The position numbers and the translations under genes were made by a program. The notes beneath the pieces were generated by a model. The model was not told the DNA's origin. It made no database searches and was given only the letters and a program-made list of their open reading frames with translations. 60,040 nucleotides of DNA. Source: Bacillus sp. BHET2. GTDB taxonomy: Bacteria > Bacillota > Bacilli > Bacillales > Bacillaceae_B. Shown here in pieces: positions 1 to 10,661 of this stretch. Position 1 is the first letter of the stretch; each line of letters begins with the position of its first letter. The DNA lies in contig NZ_VCQN01000009.1 of NCBI RefSeq assembly GCF_005938125.1, positions 1-60,040 on the forward strand. Direction: 5' to 3'.

Positions 1-5
1 AAATG

Positions 6-122
<117 letters not shown>

Positions 123-130
123 AATATGTG

Positions 131-163
131 AAAGAGTAGCCCGTTGTGGTTACTCTTTTTTTT
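131..163 (+). terminator. Terminator of the rRNA operon
   Basis: AAAGAGTAGCC pairs with GGTTACTCTTT across a short loop, with one G-U pair, and is followed by a run of T. It lies just after the 5S gene and ends the rRNA transcript. Confidence 0.9.
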
Positions 164-216
164 GATGGAATGGTCAGCTTTTGAGTTAGGGCTTGTGATG
201 GGTATAATTGGTAAAA

Positions 217-328
217 TGCGCATAAGTGGACCAGAATGACGCATAAATGAAAAAAACGACGCATAAACGGTTGGGAATGACGCAAAAAATTGTAAAGTGA
301 CGCAATAATAGGTGAAATTGACGCAATC
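217..328. repeat. Phased TGACGCA repeat, six copies, 20-21 bp period
   Basis: The core CGCA recurs at 219, 240, 260, 281, 301 and 322, so the steps are 21, 20, 21, 20 and 21 bases. Most copies read TGACGCA followed by an A/T-rich stretch (TAA, AAA or ATA). The bases between copies are not conserved. The spacing equals about two helical turns, so all copies would lie on one face of the DNA. The function is unknown. It is not a CRISPR array because the conserved core is only about 7-10 bases and there are no regular spacers. Confidence 0.7.
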
Positions 329-741
329 CTACACAAAAATACAGTTCAAATTTCAACAGATACCCCATCCAAAAACGCAAAACACAACATAAATATAAAA
401 AATGACACAATCTTGATTCTAAATTATGCAAGCATTCCAACATCTATACAAGATTTCTCATCTTCTCCAAAAAACCCCCCCTCAAACAACCAATTCATAA
501 AAAACCTCCTATTTTAGCTTATAACCACCCTTTTCATTCAATGAATCGCACGAAACCATTCCCTTACCAAATCGGAATAACTACACTAATTTTAATCCTC
601 TAATCCCTGCCATTAGAACCATCTCATTTGAATATCCCCCCATTCAAAGTTCCCCAAATTACAATTTCTATCCAACATTTTCCGAATTGTACGTTTAAAA
701 CTATTCTGAAACAGGAAAACTTTTAAGGTCAAACTTCATAA
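329..741. other. G-depleted intergenic tract between 5S rRNA and ctsR
   Basis: No convincing large gene lies here. The plus strand is strikingly poor in G and rich in A, C and T from about 330 to 700, so the minus strand is purine-rich, as coding strands in this genome tend to be. This may be the decayed remnant of a minus-strand gene. The only element with translation signals is the micro-ORF at 424-498 on the minus strand. A single CtsR-like half site (GGTCAAA) is at 727-733. Confidence 0.4.
424..498 (-). CDS. Possible 24-residue micro-ORF, unknown
   Basis: On the minus strand an ideal ribosome binding site AGGAGG (505-510) lies six bases before an ATG (496-498), which opens a frame of 24 codons ending in TAA at 424. 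The peptide begins MNWLFEGG, has an acidic middle (GEDEK), one cysteine at residue 17, and ends in GMLA. A run of seven G within codons 6-8 is a potential slippage site. No similarity is recognised. It could be a real small peptide, a leader peptide, or the decayed start of a lost gene; the start context is the only support. Confidence 0.3.
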   Translation of the reverse strand: MNWLFEGGFFGEDEKSCIDVGMLA

Positions 742-770
742 TTGCAAAGTTTAATTCTCGGTTGTATAAT
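742..770 (+). promoter_or_regulatory. SigA promoter of the ctsR operon
   Basis: TTGCAA at 742-747 and TATAAT at 765-770 are 17 bases apart, a near-consensus housekeeping promoter. Transcription would start at about 777, inside the CtsR operator that follows, which fits repression by blocking initiation. Confidence 0.8.
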
Positions 771-773
771 TAT

Positions 774-796
774 AGTCAAATATAGTCAAAGTCAAA
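774..796 (+). promoter_or_regulatory. CtsR operator
   Basis: Two direct heptads AGTCAAA (774-780 and 784-790) are separated by TAT. This is the known CtsR box (R-GTCAAA-NAN-R-GTCAAA). A third partial copy GTCAAA abuts at 791-796. The box overlaps the predicted transcription start, so CtsR would autoregulate the operon and release it on heat shock. Confidence 0.9.
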
Positions 797-812
797 ATGA
801 GGAGGAGGTTTG

Positions 813-1274
813 ATGAGGAACATATCCGACATCATTGAAAGTTATTTAAAGAATGTGTTAGAACTGAGTGAAAGTGAGATACTCGAGATTAAAAGAAGCG
901 AAATCGCAAATAAGTTTCAATGTGTTCCTTCTCAAATTAATTACGTGATCAATACCCGTTTCACGATAGAACGAGGGTATGTAGTAGAAAGTAAACGCGG
1001 TGGTGGGGGATATATCCGGATCATGAAGGTGAAAGCCCACGATCAAGTTCATCTGATTGACCAGCTGGTGGCTTTGATTACACAAACGATAAGCCAGAAT
1101 ACAGCCGCAGATATTGTCTTCCGGTTGGTTGAGGAAGAGATTATTTCTGAAAGAGAAGCGAAGATCATGCTTAGTGTGATGGATCGCTCGGTCATTATGG
1201 TGGACTTACCTGAACGGGATATACTGAGAGGAAGAATGCTCAGAGCGATGCTTGATACATTGAAATATGAGTAA
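813..1274 (+). CDS. ctsR: Class III heat-shock repressor CtsR
   Basis: CtsR is a dimeric DNA-binding repressor of clp genes that senses heat itself and is removed from DNA by McsB with Clp proteases. The 153-residue product matches the family throughout: the N-terminal winged helix-turn-helix (about residues 5-70) contains VPSQINYVINTRFT and the glycine-rich wing SKRGGGGYIRI, which is the thermosensing, DNA-contacting loop. The C-terminal helical domain contains ISEREAKIML and DRSV. ATG 813 was chosen over the TTG at 810 because it lies at a better distance from the AGGAGGAGG site. It is the first gene of ctsR-mcsA-mcsB-clpC and is controlled by the CtsR box upstream. Confidence 0.97.
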   Translation: MRNISDIIESYLKNVLELSESEILEIKRSEIANKFQCVPSQINYVINTRFTIERGYVVESKRGGGGYIRIMKVKAHDQVHLIDQLVALITQTISQNTAADIVFRLVEEEIISEREAKIMLSVMDRSVIMVDLPERDILRGRMLRAMLDTLKYE

Positions 1275-1294
1275 GTGCTAAAGAGGTGAGAGGG

Positions 1295-1843
1295 ATGGTT
1301 TGTCAAGAGTGTGATGAAAGACCTGCAACCCTTCATTTTACTAAAGTGATAAATGGGGAAAAGACGGAGGTTCATTTATGTGAGCATTGTGCTCAGGATA
1401 AAGGTGAGATGTTTATGTTTGATTCTTCTCCCGGATTTTCAGTGAACAATCTATTGGCAGGTCTTCTTAATATATCACCTGCATTTAAGCAGGCAAAGGA
1501 AACAGAAATTCCTAGAACAGAAGTTTTACAGTGTGAAAAATGTAAAATGACGATTCACCAGTTCATAAATGTAGGACGATTTGGTTGTGCTCATTGCTAC
1601 GAGACATTTAAAGATGAGTTGACTCCTTTGTTAAAGCGTGTTCATAGCGGAAACGTGGAGCATCATGGGAAGGTTCCAGAACGTATGGGCGGAGCCATTC
1701 ATGTGAAAAAGAAAATCCAGCAATTGAAAGTCGATCTGCAAGGGATGATTGCAGATGAAGAGTTTGAAAAAGCTGCTGAGATTCGAGATGAAATTCGCTC
1801 CCTGGAGAAAGAGGTTAAGAAAGAGGGGGGAGATAAGGAATGA
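1295..1843 (+). CDS. mcsA: McsA, zinc-finger activator of the arginine kinase McsB
   Basis: McsA binds and activates McsB and helps control CtsR and ClpC. The 182-residue product has two zinc-finger-like modules: CQEC near the N terminus with CEHC about 25 residues later, and CEKC followed by CAHC near residues 80-110. The C-terminal part (about residues 135-175) is a UvrB/UvrC-type coiled motif ([17 protein letters not shown]). ATG 1295 was chosen over an upstream in-frame GTG at 1286 because AAGAGGTGAG lies just before it and the start MVCQEC matches the family. The stop overlaps the mcsB start by four bases (ATGA), indicating translational coupling. Confidence 0.95.
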   Translation: MVCQECDERPATLHFTKVINGEKTEVHLCEHCAQDKGEMFMFDSSPGFSVNNLLAGLLNISPAFKQAKETEIPRTEVLQCEKCKMTIHQFINVGRFGCAHCYETFKDELTPLLKRVHSGNVEHHGKVPERMGGAIHVKKKIQQLKVDLQGMIADEEFEKAAEIRDEIRSLEKEVKKEGGDKE

Positions 1844-2922
1844 GTCTGGAAAAATTCTTAAGTAATGCTGTTAGCTCTTGGATGAATGAAGAAGGTCCAA
1901 ATTCAGATATTGTTCTGAGCTCACGGGTAAGGCTTGCGAGGAATCTTACGGACTTCCGATTTTCTACATTTTATTCTTCTGATGAAGCGAAAGAAATCGT
2001 CGATCGTGTGAAGGAAAAGCTCTCATTCTACCCGAAGGATTTAGGTGAATTAGAATTTTTACCTACAAGTGAGATTCAGCCCCTACAAAAGAGGGTATTA
2101 ATGGAGAAACACCTCATAAGTCCTAACTTGGCAGAGGATGCGAATTACGGGGCTGTCCTTTTATCAAGTGAAGAAGATATTAGCATTATGGTAAACGAAG
2201 AGGACCATATTCGAATACAGTGTCTATATCCGGGTTTGCAATTAAAGGAAGCCTTACAAAAAGCCAATCAGATTGATGATTGGTTTGAAAGTGAATTCGA
2301 TTTTGCTTTTGATGAGAAACATGGATATTTAACGACTTGTCCCACCAATGTAGGAACGGGACTTAGAGCTTCTGTGATGATGCACTTACCGGGTCTGGTT
2401 TTAACACAGCAATTAAACCGGATCATCCCGGCCATTAACCAATTGGGGTTAGTGGTGAGAGGGATTTATGGAGAAGGCAGCGAGGCGTTGGGTAACATCT
2501 TTCAGATTTCCAATCAAACGACACTAGGAAAGTCAGAAGAGGATATCGTGGAAGATTTGTTAAGTGTCGTGAAGCAAATCATAGAAAAAGAACAATCGGC
2601 AAGGGACGCATTAGTTAAAACATCAAACATACAATTAGAAGATAGGATCTTTCGTTCACTTGGAGTGCTTGAGCACAGTCGGATTATTGAATCCAAGGAA
2701 GCAGCGAAGTGTTTATCGGATGTTAGACTCGGAATCGATTTAGGATACATCAATGCAATATCTAAGAATATATTGAATGAACTAATGATTTTGACACAAC
2801 CTGGTTTTTTACAACAATATTCTGGAGGTCCATTGAGACCAAATGAAAGAGATATAAGAAGGTCTTCTTTGATTCGAGAGCGAATTAAGTTAGATAAGGA
2901 TATATGTGAGGAGGAAAAATAA
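1840..2922 (+). CDS. mcsB: Protein arginine kinase McsB
   Basis: McsB phosphorylates arginine residues on proteins, marking them for the ClpC-ClpP protease, and inactivates CtsR. The 360-residue product has the phosphagen (guanidino) kinase fold: the [10 protein letters not shown] nucleotide-binding segment is at about residues 27-36, CPTNVGTG with the active-site-region cysteine is near residue 167, and GEGSEA lies in the nucleotide and substrate region. The C-terminal part carries the phosphoarginine-binding and dimer region. The length matches the family (about 360). It overlaps mcsA by four bases and is followed two bases later by clpC. Confidence 0.96.
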   Translation: MSLEKFLSNAVSSWMNEEGPNSDIVLSSRVRLARNLTDFRFSTFYSSDEAKEIVDRVKEKLSFYPKDLGELEFLPTSEIQPLQKRVLMEKHLISPNLAEDANYGAVLLSSEEDISIMVNEEDHIRIQCLYPGLQLKEALQKANQIDDWFESEFDFAFDEKHGYLTTCPTNVGTGLRASVMMHLPGLVLTQQLNRIIPAINQLGLVVRGIYGEGSEALGNIFQISNQTTLGKSEEDIVEDLLSVVKQIIEKEQSARDALVKTSNIQLEDRIFRSLGVLEHSRIIESKEAAKCLSDVRLGIDLGYINAISKNILNELMILTQPGFLQQYSGGPLRPNERDIRRSSLIRERIKLDKDICEEEK

Positions 2923-2923
2923 T

Positions 2924-5371
2924 ATGATGTTTGGTCGATTTACAGAAAGAGCACAAAAAGTATTGGCATTAGCTCAAGAAGAAGCGATTCGTTTGTCGCA
3001 CAGTAATATTGGTACTGAACATATTTTATTAGGACTTGTCCGAGAAGGTGAAGGTATTGCCGCCAAGGCCCTTACGGCATTGGGGTTGAGCCCTGAAAAG
3101 ATTCAGAAGGAAGTGGAAGGGTTAATTGGGAAAGGGACTGAGAAATCCCAAACGATCCATTACACACCTCGCGCAAAGAAAGTGATTGAGCTATCTATGG
3201 ATGAGGCCCGGAAATTGGGTCACTCATATGTTGGGACGGAACATATTTTACTGGGGTTAATTCGAGAAGGTGAAGGAGTAGCCGCTCGAGTGCTTGGTAA
3301 CCTCGGTGTCAGCTTAAATAAAGCAAGACAACAAGTATTGCAGTTACTTGGTAGCAATGATTCGAGTAATCACCAGGGTGGGGGCAATGCCAATGCCAAC
3401 ACACCTACGCTTGACAGTTTAGCCCGGGACTTAACGGCGATTGCCCGTGAAGGCAGCCTAGATCCAGTCATCGGAAGAAGTAAAGAGATTCAACGTGTAA
3501 TTGAAGTCTTAAGTAGACGTACAAAGAATAACCCGGTATTGATCGGTGAGCCAGGTGTAGGGAAGACTGCTATTGCAGAAGGTCTTGCACAACAGATCAT
3601 TGCCAATGAAGTACCTGAAATCCTTCGGGATAAACGCGTGATGACCCTTGATATGGGTACAGTAGTCGCTGGTACGAAATACCGTGGCGAATTTGAGGAC
3701 CGACTGAAGAAAGTTATGGATGAAATCCGTCAAGCCGGTAACATCATCTTGTTCATCGATGAACTTCATACTTTAATCGGAGCAGGTGGGGCTGAAGGTG
3801 CGATTGATGCCTCAAATATCTTAAAGCCATCTCTTGCTCGCGGAGAGTTACAATGTATAGGTGCTACAACACTAGATGAGTACCGTAAATATATCGAAAA
3901 GGATGCTGCACTCGAGCGTCGCTTCCAACCAATCCAAGTTAATGAGCCAACGCCAGATGAGTCCATTCAGATTCTGAAGGGTTTACGTGATCGTTATGAA
4001 GCCCATCACCGTGTATCCATTACGGATGAAGCGATTCATGCAGCAGTGAAGATGTCTGATCGTTATATTTCTGATCGATTCCTACCGGATAAAGCGATTG
4101 ACTTAATTGATGAAGCAGGTTCTAAGGTGCGCTTACGCTCTTACACTACACCGCCGAACTTGAAAGAGCTTGAAGCAAAGCTAGAGGAAATCCGCAAAGA
4201 GAAGGATGCAGCCGTCCAAAGCCAGGAATTTGAAAAAGCTGCTTCGTTACGGGATTCAGAGCAAAAGCTTCGTGAAGAATTAGAAGAAACAAAGAACACT
4301 TGGAAAGAAAAGCAGGGTCAGGAAAATACGGAAGTAACCGTTGAAGATATTGCAAAGGTTGTATCGAACTGGACGGGAGTACCGGTATCGAAACTGGCTC
4401 AAACCGAAACGGACCGCTTGCTTAAATTAGAAGAAATCCTTCATTCTAGAGTCATTGGGCAATCGGAAGCAGTTGTAGCCGTATCTAAAGCTGTCCGACG
4501 TGCAAGAGCAGGCTTAAAAGATCCGAAGCGACCAATCGGTTCATTTGTCTTCTTGGGACCAACTGGAGTAGGGAAAACGGAACTGGCCAGAGCGCTTGCG
4601 GAATCTATGTTTGGTGACGAAGATGCAATGATTCGCATTGATATGTCCGAGTACATGGAAAAGCACTCGACGTCCCGTTTAGTCGGTTCACCTCCAGGAT
4701 ATGTCGGTTATGAAGAAGGCGGCCAATTAACAGAAAAAGTTCGCCGTAAACCGTACTCGGTCGTTTTATTAGACGAAATTGAAAAAGCGCATCCGGACGT
4801 ATTCAATATCCTTCTACAAGTATTGGAAGATGGCCGTTTAACAGATTCTAAAGGCAGAACAGTAGACTTTAGAAATACGGTTCTAATCATGACATCGAAT
4901 GTTGGTGCTCAGTCACTTAAGAGCAACAAGTATGTCGGCTTCAATATTCAGGACGGACAACAGGATTACAAGGATATGAAAGGGAAGGTAATGGAAGAGC
5001 TGAAGCGGGCTTTCCGACCAGAATTCCTTAACCGTATCGATGAAATCATCGTGTTCCATTCACTTGAAAAAGATCACTTGAAAGAGATTGTGACGTTGAT
5101 GTCCAACCAATTGACAACTCGATTGAAAGAACAAGACATTCATTTAGAGCTATCGGCTTCTGCTAAAGATAAAATTGCAGAAGAAGGATTCGATCCTGAA
5201 TATGGTGCACGTCCACTCCGTCGAGCGATTCAGAAATATGTGGAGGATAAACTGTCAGAGGAACTATTAAGAGGCAAAGTGCTGACAGGACAAAATATCC
5301 TGATTGATGTAGAAGAAAATGAGTTTGTTGTAAAAGTGCTTAAAGAAGAAGCCGCTAATACTCCGACATAA
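2924..5371 (+). CDS. clpC: AAA+ unfoldase ClpC
   Basis: ClpC is a hexameric ATPase that unfolds substrates for ClpP, using adaptors such as MecA and McsB. The 815-residue product has two N-terminal Clp repeats (about residues 1-145, including the paired GTEHILLGL sequences), a first AAA+ module with Walker A GEPGVGKT near residue 208, a UVR-containing middle domain ([12 protein letters not shown], about 436), and a second AAA+ module with GPTGVGKT near residue 546. The start MMFGRF at 2924 follows GAGGAGG and matches the family, so the longer upstream reading was rejected. A strong terminator follows the gene and closes the operon. Confidence 0.98.
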   Translation: MMFGRFTERAQKVLALAQEEAIRLSHSNIGTEHILLGLVREGEGIAAKALTALGLSPEKIQKEVEGLIGKGTEKSQTIHYTPRAKKVIELSMDEARKLGHSYVGTEHILLGLIREGEGVAARVLGNLGVSLNKARQQVLQLLGSNDSSNHQGGGNANANTPTLDSLARDLTAIAREGSLDPVIGRSKEIQRVIEVLSRRTKNNPVLIGEPGVGKTAIAEGLAQQIIANEVPEILRDKRVMTLDMGTVVAGTKYRGEFEDRLKKVMDEIRQAGNIILFIDELHTLIGAGGAEGAIDASNILKPSLARGELQCIGATTLDEYRKYIEKDAALERRFQPIQVNEPTPDESIQILKGLRDRYEAHHRVSITDEAIHAAVKMSDRYISDRFLPDKAIDLIDEAGSKVRLRSYTTPPNLKELEAKLEEIRKEKDAAVQSQEFEKAASLRDSEQKLREELEETKNTWKEKQGQENTEVTVEDIAKVVSNWTGVPVSKLAQTETDRLLKLEEILHSRVIGQSEAVVAVSKAVRRARAGLKDPKRPIGSFVFLGPTGVGKTELARALAESMFGDEDAMIRIDMSEYMEKHSTSRLVGSPPGYVGYEEGGQLTEKVRRKPYSVVLLDEIEKAHPDVFNILLQVLEDGRLTDSKGRTVDFRNTVLIMTSNVGAQSLKSNKYVGFNIQDGQQDYKDMKGKVMEELKRAFRPEFLNRIDEIIVFHSLEKDHLKEIVTLMSNQLTTRLKEQDIHLELSASAKDKIAEEGFDPEYGARPLRRAIQKYVEDKLSEELLRGKVLTGQNILIDVEENEFVVKVLKEEAANTPT

Positions 5372-5384
5372 TAAGAATTTTGAC

Positions 5385-5422
5385 AAAGAGGTACACGTAT
5401 ATGCTTTTCGTGTACCTCTTTT
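5385..5422 (+). terminator. Terminator of the ctsR-clpC operon
   Basis: AAAGAGGTACACG pairs perfectly with CGTGTACCTCTTT across an 11-base loop and is followed by T residues. It lies 13 bases after the clpC stop. Confidence 0.92.
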
Positions 5423-5438
5423 ATCATAGGGGAAGCTT

Positions 5439-5470
5439 TTGTCAGGCCTGCCCAAGCCACCTGCGCTTTT
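5439..5470 (+). repeat. Remnant of a dispersed palindromic repeat
   Basis: The sequence from TTGTC to CCTGCGCTTTT resembles the 3' end of the two full repeats at 12410-12656 (CCAAGCCGCCTGCGCTTTT there, CCAAGCCACCTGCGCTTTT here). The 5' part of the element is missing, so this looks like a truncated copy downstream of the clpC terminator. Confidence 0.6.
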
Positions 5471-5565
5471 CTTGAATCAAATACATAAAACCGATACAAT
5501 CATTCCAAATGGTATTGTCATGATTTGGTGGGAGTACAAATAGAGTAATAGAGGAGAAGAATAGA

Positions 5566-6942
5566 TTGGCAAAGAAAAAGACGAAATTTGTGTGTTCATC
5601 ATGTGGGTACGAGTCTGCTAAATGGATGGGGAAATGTCCAGGGTGTAACGAATGGAACACGATGGTGGAAGAGGTTGAGATGACCGGAAAGAAACCTCGT
5701 GCGTCGTTTATGCATTCTGAAGATAGCGGACCGACTAAGGCGCAAAAGCTTATTTCCATTGAAACAAAGCAAGAACCAAGAGTATTGACCGAATCCAAAG
5801 AGTTGAATCGTGTGCTAGGGGGCGGAGTCGTCCCAGGGTCACTCGTGTTGATCGGTGGGGACCCGGGTATAGGGAAGTCTACTCTACTTCTTCAGGTTTC
5901 TGCTCAACTTGCTGATCAAAAACAGAAGGTCTTATATATATCTGGAGAAGAGTCGATCAAACAAACGAAGCTTCGGGCTGATCGTTTACATGTGAGGTCC
6001 GATGATTTGTATATTTATGCGGAAACCAGTCTTGAATTAATCCATCAAACGATTGAGCAAATTTCACCGGATTTCGTCATCATCGACTCGATTCAAACGA
6101 TCTTCCACCCTGAGGTGACATCGGCTCCCGGCAGTGTTTCCCAGGTAAGAGAGTGTACGGCTGAATTAATGAGGATTGGAAAGACGAAAGGCATTGCCAT
6201 CTTTATTGTCGGGCATGTTACAAAAGAGGGGTCGATTGCAGGACCTCGTTTGCTTGAACATATGGTTGATACCGTGCTGTACTTTGAAGGGGAGCGTCAT
6301 CATTCGTATCGGATTTTAAGAGCGGTGAAGAATCGTTTCGGTTCAACAAATGAGATGGGGATCTTTGAAATGAAGGAGCTCGGCTTGGAGGAAGTGGCGA
6401 ATCCCTCTGAGATATTCTTAGAAGAGCGTTCTCAGGGTGCTGCGGGGTCAACGGTTGTGGCTTCGATGGAAGGGACAAGACCTGTTCTTGTTGAGATCCA
6501 GGCCCTTGTCACGCCTACTAGCTTCAACAACCCTCGAAGAATGGCAACAGGAATCGATCATAGCCGTGTCTCACTCATTATGGCCGTTTTAGAGAAACGG
6601 GCAGGAATGTTGTTACAGCAGCAGGATGCATACTTGAAAGTAGCGGGAGGCGTCAAACTTGATGAACCTGCCATCGATTTGGCTGTAGCTGCGAGCATTG
6701 CCTCAAGCTTTCGGGACACGGCATCTCGTGCCCACGACTGCATCATTGGTGAGGTGGGACTTACAGGTGAGATCAGGAGGGTGTCAAGAATAGAGCAACG
6801 TGTCCAGGAAGCAGCGAAGCTTGGATTTAAACGTGTTATCATTCCCCAAAATAACTTAAGTGGGTGGCAGCCGCCTTCTGACATAGAGGTTACAGGTGTA
6901 TCAAATATTAACGAAGCGCTGTCAATTATTTTAGGAGGATAA
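5566..6942 (+). CDS. radA: DNA repair helicase-like ATPase RadA
   Basis: RadA (Sms) processes recombination intermediates and promotes branch migration. The 458-residue product begins with a four-cysteine zinc finger (C10, C13, C24, C27; KCPGCNEW). A RecA-like core follows, with Walker [11 protein letters not shown] at about 97-106 and the RadA signature KNRFG near residue 257. A Lon-like C-terminal domain (about 290-458) contains [12 protein letters not shown]. The start is TTG, preceded by GAGGAGAAG, and [10 protein letters not shown] matches the family. It is followed three bases later by disA, with which it is known to interact in B. subtilis. Confidence 0.97.
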   Translation: MAKKKTKFVCSSCGYESAKWMGKCPGCNEWNTMVEEVEMTGKKPRASFMHSEDSGPTKAQKLISIETKQEPRVLTESKELNRVLGGGVVPGSLVLIGGDPGIGKSTLLLQVSAQLADQKQKVLYISGEESIKQTKLRADRLHVRSDDLYIYAETSLELIHQTIEQISPDFVIIDSIQTIFHPEVTSAPGSVSQVRECTAELMRIGKTKGIAIFIVGHVTKEGSIAGPRLLEHMVDTVLYFEGERHHSYRILRAVKNRFGSTNEMGIFEMKELGLEEVANPSEIFLEERSQGAAGSTVVASMEGTRPVLVEIQALVTPTSFNNPRRMATGIDHSRVSLIMAVLEKRAGMLLQQQDAYLKVAGGVKLDEPAIDLAVAASIASSFRDTASRAHDCIIGEVGLTGEIRRVSRIEQRVQEAAKLGFKRVIIPQNNLSGWQPPSDIEVTGVSNINEALSIILGG

Positions 6943-6945
6943 GAA

Positions 6946-8019
6946 ATGGAAGATAAGAAGGCAAGAGATAAGTCCATATCGGATATATTACAATTCGTTG
7001 CTCCGGGAGCGCCGATAAGAGATGGTATTGATAATGTCCTACGAGCCAATACGGGTGGGCTGATTGTTGTTGGTTATAACGATAAGGTGAAGTCTGCACT
7101 GGATGGGGGCTTTCATATTAACTGTGCTTTTTCCCCTAGTTATTTGTATGAGTTGGCCAAGATGGACGGGGCAATCATTCTGAATGAAGCAGGCACAAAG
7201 ATCATATTGGCCAACGCTCAGCTTGCTCCCGATGTATATGTCCCTTCTACGGAGACTGGAATGAGACATCGAACGGCGGAGCGGGTTGCACGACAAACTA
7301 ATGCTCTTGTTATCGCTATTTCACAGCGGAGAAATGTCATTACCCTTTATCAAGGAAACTTTCGATATGCTCTAAAGGACATCTCTGTCATCTTAACGAA
7401 GGCAAATCAAGCTATTCAAACGTTGGAGAAATATAAAGTGGTTCTTGATCAGAGCATTTCTAATTTGTCTGTGCTCGAGTTTGAAGAACTTGTAACCCAA
7501 AGCGACTTATTAAAAGTGCTTCACCGATTCGAAATGGTATTGCGGATTAAGAATGAGCTTTTAACCTATCTGAGTGAGCTTGGGGTTGAAGGAAGACTGA
7601 TACGGCTGCAGATGAATGAGCTATTAGCGGATATAGAAGATGAAGCGATGCTGATCATTAGGGATTATTCTCAAGAGAGAAACATCAAGCCGTTCGATCT
7701 TCTATATAAGTTTCAGGAACTCGTTCACTCAGAGGTGCTTGAGGATAATGTGTTATTTAAGCTATTAGGCTATCATGGGTATGTTCACCACGATGATGCG
7801 ATATTCCCTAGGGGATATCGCGTGTTGAATAAAATACCCCGTTTGCCGATTGTGATCATTGAAAATCTCATTTCAAGATTCGGAACACTTCCTCATGTAG
7901 TCAATGCTACGGTGGATGACCTGGATGAAGTGGAAGGAATTGGTGAAGTAAGGGCGAGGAAGATCAAAGAGGGCCTAAAGCTAATTAAGGAGCAAACATT
8001 TGCCGACCGGCAGTTATAG
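6946..8019 (+). CDS. disA: DNA-scanning diadenylate cyclase DisA
   Basis: DisA makes the second messenger c-di-AMP from two ATP and pauses at damaged or branched DNA, linking genome integrity to sporulation. The 357-residue product has the N-terminal DAC domain with the catalytic DGA motif (about 74-76) and GMRHRTAER (about 105-113). A helical linker follows, and the C-terminal helix-hairpin-helix DNA-binding domain contains [12 protein letters not shown] (about 328-339). The ATG follows TTAGGAGGATAAG, three bases from radA, so the two are co-transcribed. The 213 bases after the gene hold no further gene. Confidence 0.97.
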   Translation: MEDKKARDKSISDILQFVAPGAPIRDGIDNVLRANTGGLIVVGYNDKVKSALDGGFHINCAFSPSYLYELAKMDGAIILNEAGTKIILANAQLAPDVYVPSTETGMRHRTAERVARQTNALVIAISQRRNVITLYQGNFRYALKDISVILTKANQAIQTLEKYKVVLDQSISNLSVLEFEELVTQSDLLKVLHRFEMVLRIKNELLTYLSELGVEGRLIRLQMNELLADIEDEAMLIIRDYSQERNIKPFDLLYKFQELVHSEVLEDNVLFKLLGYHGYVHHDDAIFPRGYRVLNKIPRLPIVIIENLISRFGTLPHVVNATVDDLDEVEGIGEVRARKIKEGLKLIKEQTFADRQL

Positions 8020-8232
8020 GAAGGTAGTCCTGCATTTCCCATAAGTGGTATAAATGAATCATTTTCAAAAAATTGACAGTCGGTTTGAGACATGTTAGCC
8101 TTCATTTAAGGACTCAATTATGATGGGATACGTATATCAAAATGATTTCGATTCCATTAAATTTAAAAATCTCAAGCTCATTACGTTTCAAAAATAGTAA
8201 ATTGTTTATAATGAATAGGAGGAGGTGAGGGA

Positions 8233-9324
8233 ATGTTAAAAAGAATCGTTCAAGCGTGCTTCCTGATCGTCGGGGGAACACTAGGGATATTTCTTCTTCC
8301 CGAATTATTTACCGTCATAAATTTATCAGACATTCCTTTAATTAATAACCCGTATATGACTGCTATATTTGGTGCCATTATCTTTTATATTCTTACGTTT
8401 TGGGCAGTCGAGTATGTTGTCAATTTCGTCAAGTGGTTTGAAGATAGCTTAGTAAAGGCCCCAGTTACGGATCTGTTATTTGGTAGTTTAGGTCTTATTA
8501 TCGGTCTTTTTGTTGCGTATTTGTTCGGGATTCCTTTCAATCAGATGCAGATTCCGATTGTGAACACGGTGGTCCCTATTCTATTAACATTGCTTCTGGG
8601 ATATTTAGGTTTCCAGGTAGGTTTTAAGAAAAGGGATGAACTAGTTAGTCTATTTGGTGCGTCTACTCGGGGTAAGAAAAAAGGCACGGAAGAGGATTCA
8701 GATGAAGAAGGTGTAAAAACCCTTAAAATTTTGGATACCAGTGTCATCATTGATGGACGTATCGCTGATATCTGCCAAACCGGATTTTTAGAGGGAATCG
8801 TTGTAATTCCACAGTTCGTGCTTGAAGAACTACAGCATATTGCTGATTCTTCGGATGTGTTGAAGCGTAACCGTGGTCGCCGTGGGTTGGACATTCTGAA
8901 TCGAATCCAAAAAGAACTTCCAGTAGAGGTTCAGATTTATGAAGGCGACTTTGAGGAAATTCAAGAAGTGGATTCGAAGCTGGTGAAGTTAGCAAAGATT
9001 ACAAATGGAATCGTAGTAACGAATGATTTCAACTTGAATAAAGTATGTGATTTTCAAGGTGTACAAGTATTGAATATTAATGATTTAGCCAATGCTGTTA
9101 AGCCAGTAGTACTACCAGGTGAAGAATTGAAGGTACAGGTTATCAAAGATGGGAAAGAACATAACCAAGGGATTGCCTACCTTGATGATGGTACAATGAT
9201 CGTTGTGGAAGAAGGACGCAATTACATTGGTAAGTACATTGATGTACTTGTAACGTCAGTTCTGCAAACGTCTGCCGGCCGAATGATCTTTGCAAAGCCA
9301 AAGCAATTAGAAAAAGCTTTATAA
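8233..9324 (+). CDS. yacL: Membrane-anchored PIN/TRAM-domain protein YacL
   Basis: The 363-residue product has four predicted hydrophobic membrane segments in the first about 130 residues (including [15 protein letters not shown] and [19 protein letters not shown]). A PIN nuclease-like domain (about 165-280) carries acidic residues in [14 protein letters not shown] and [12 protein letters not shown], and a C-terminal TRAM domain (about 285-345) is probably RNA-binding. This is the conserved PilT-N/TRAM family of Firmicutes whose exact role is unsettled; an RNase role is an inference from the PIN residues. The start follows AGGAGGAGGTGAG. A TATAAT at 8207-8212 lies upstream, but its -35 is weak. 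Confidence 0.9.
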   Translation: MLKRIVQACFLIVGGTLGIFLLPELFTVINLSDIPLINNPYMTAIFGAIIFYILTFWAVEYVVNFVKWFEDSLVKAPVTDLLFGSLGLIIGLFVAYLFGIPFNQMQIPIVNTVVPILLTLLLGYLGFQVGFKKRDELVSLFGASTRGKKKGTEEDSDEEGVKTLKILDTSVIIDGRIADICQTGFLEGIVVIPQFVLEELQHIADSSDVLKRNRGRRGLDILNRIQKELPVEVQIYEGDFEEIQEVDSKLVKLAKITNGIVVTNDFNLNKVCDFQGVQVLNINDLANAVKPVVLPGEELKVQVIKDGKEHNQGIAYLDDGTMIVVEEGRNYIGKYIDVLVTSVLQTSAGRMIFAKPKQLEKAL

Positions 9325-9337
9325 GTAATCATTGCCC

Positions 9338-9366
9338 CTGACTCCAGTGATTCAGTAAGGTATAAT
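9338..9366 (+). promoter_or_regulatory. Possible SigA promoter of ispD
   Basis: CTGACT at 9338-9343 and TATAAT at 9361-9366 are separated by 17 bases. The site lies in the gap between yacL and ispD and would start transcription about 30 bases before ispD. Confidence 0.45.
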
Positions 9367-9389
9367 AAATAGTATTACTTGAGGGTTAA

Positions 9390-10571
<1,182 letters not shown>

Positions 10572-10575
<4 letters not shown>

Positions 10576-10601
10576 GGGATAAATTCGCTTTATTCCCTTA
10601 C
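10572..10601 (+). terminator. Hairpin after ispF, weak terminator candidate
   Basis: GTAAGGGATAAA pairs with TTTATTCCCTTAC with one bulged base, overlapping the ispF stop. There is no T run after it, so it may be a partial terminator or an mRNA 3' end stabiliser rather than a full stop. Confidence 0.35.
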
Positions 10602-10661
10602 ATAACGGTGTTAAAATAGGTCATAGACTTTTAAGCAGGAATCATAAGAGGAGGAAAACAA

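Noticed and set aside
217..328. CRISPR-like array
   Set aside because: The unit is 20-21 bases with only a 7-10 base core. There is no 25-35 base repeat, no unique spacers of fixed size and no cas gene in the window.
186..443. 85-residue minus-strand frame after the 5S gene
   Set aside because: No ribosome binding site is present, the composition is unusual (Leu, Phe, Cys and His rich), and it runs through the phased repeat.
8073..8212. SigA or SigB promoter before yacL
   Set aside because: TTGACA at 8073 has no fitting -10, and TATAAT at 8207 has no fitting -35; neither was strong enough to list as a feature.
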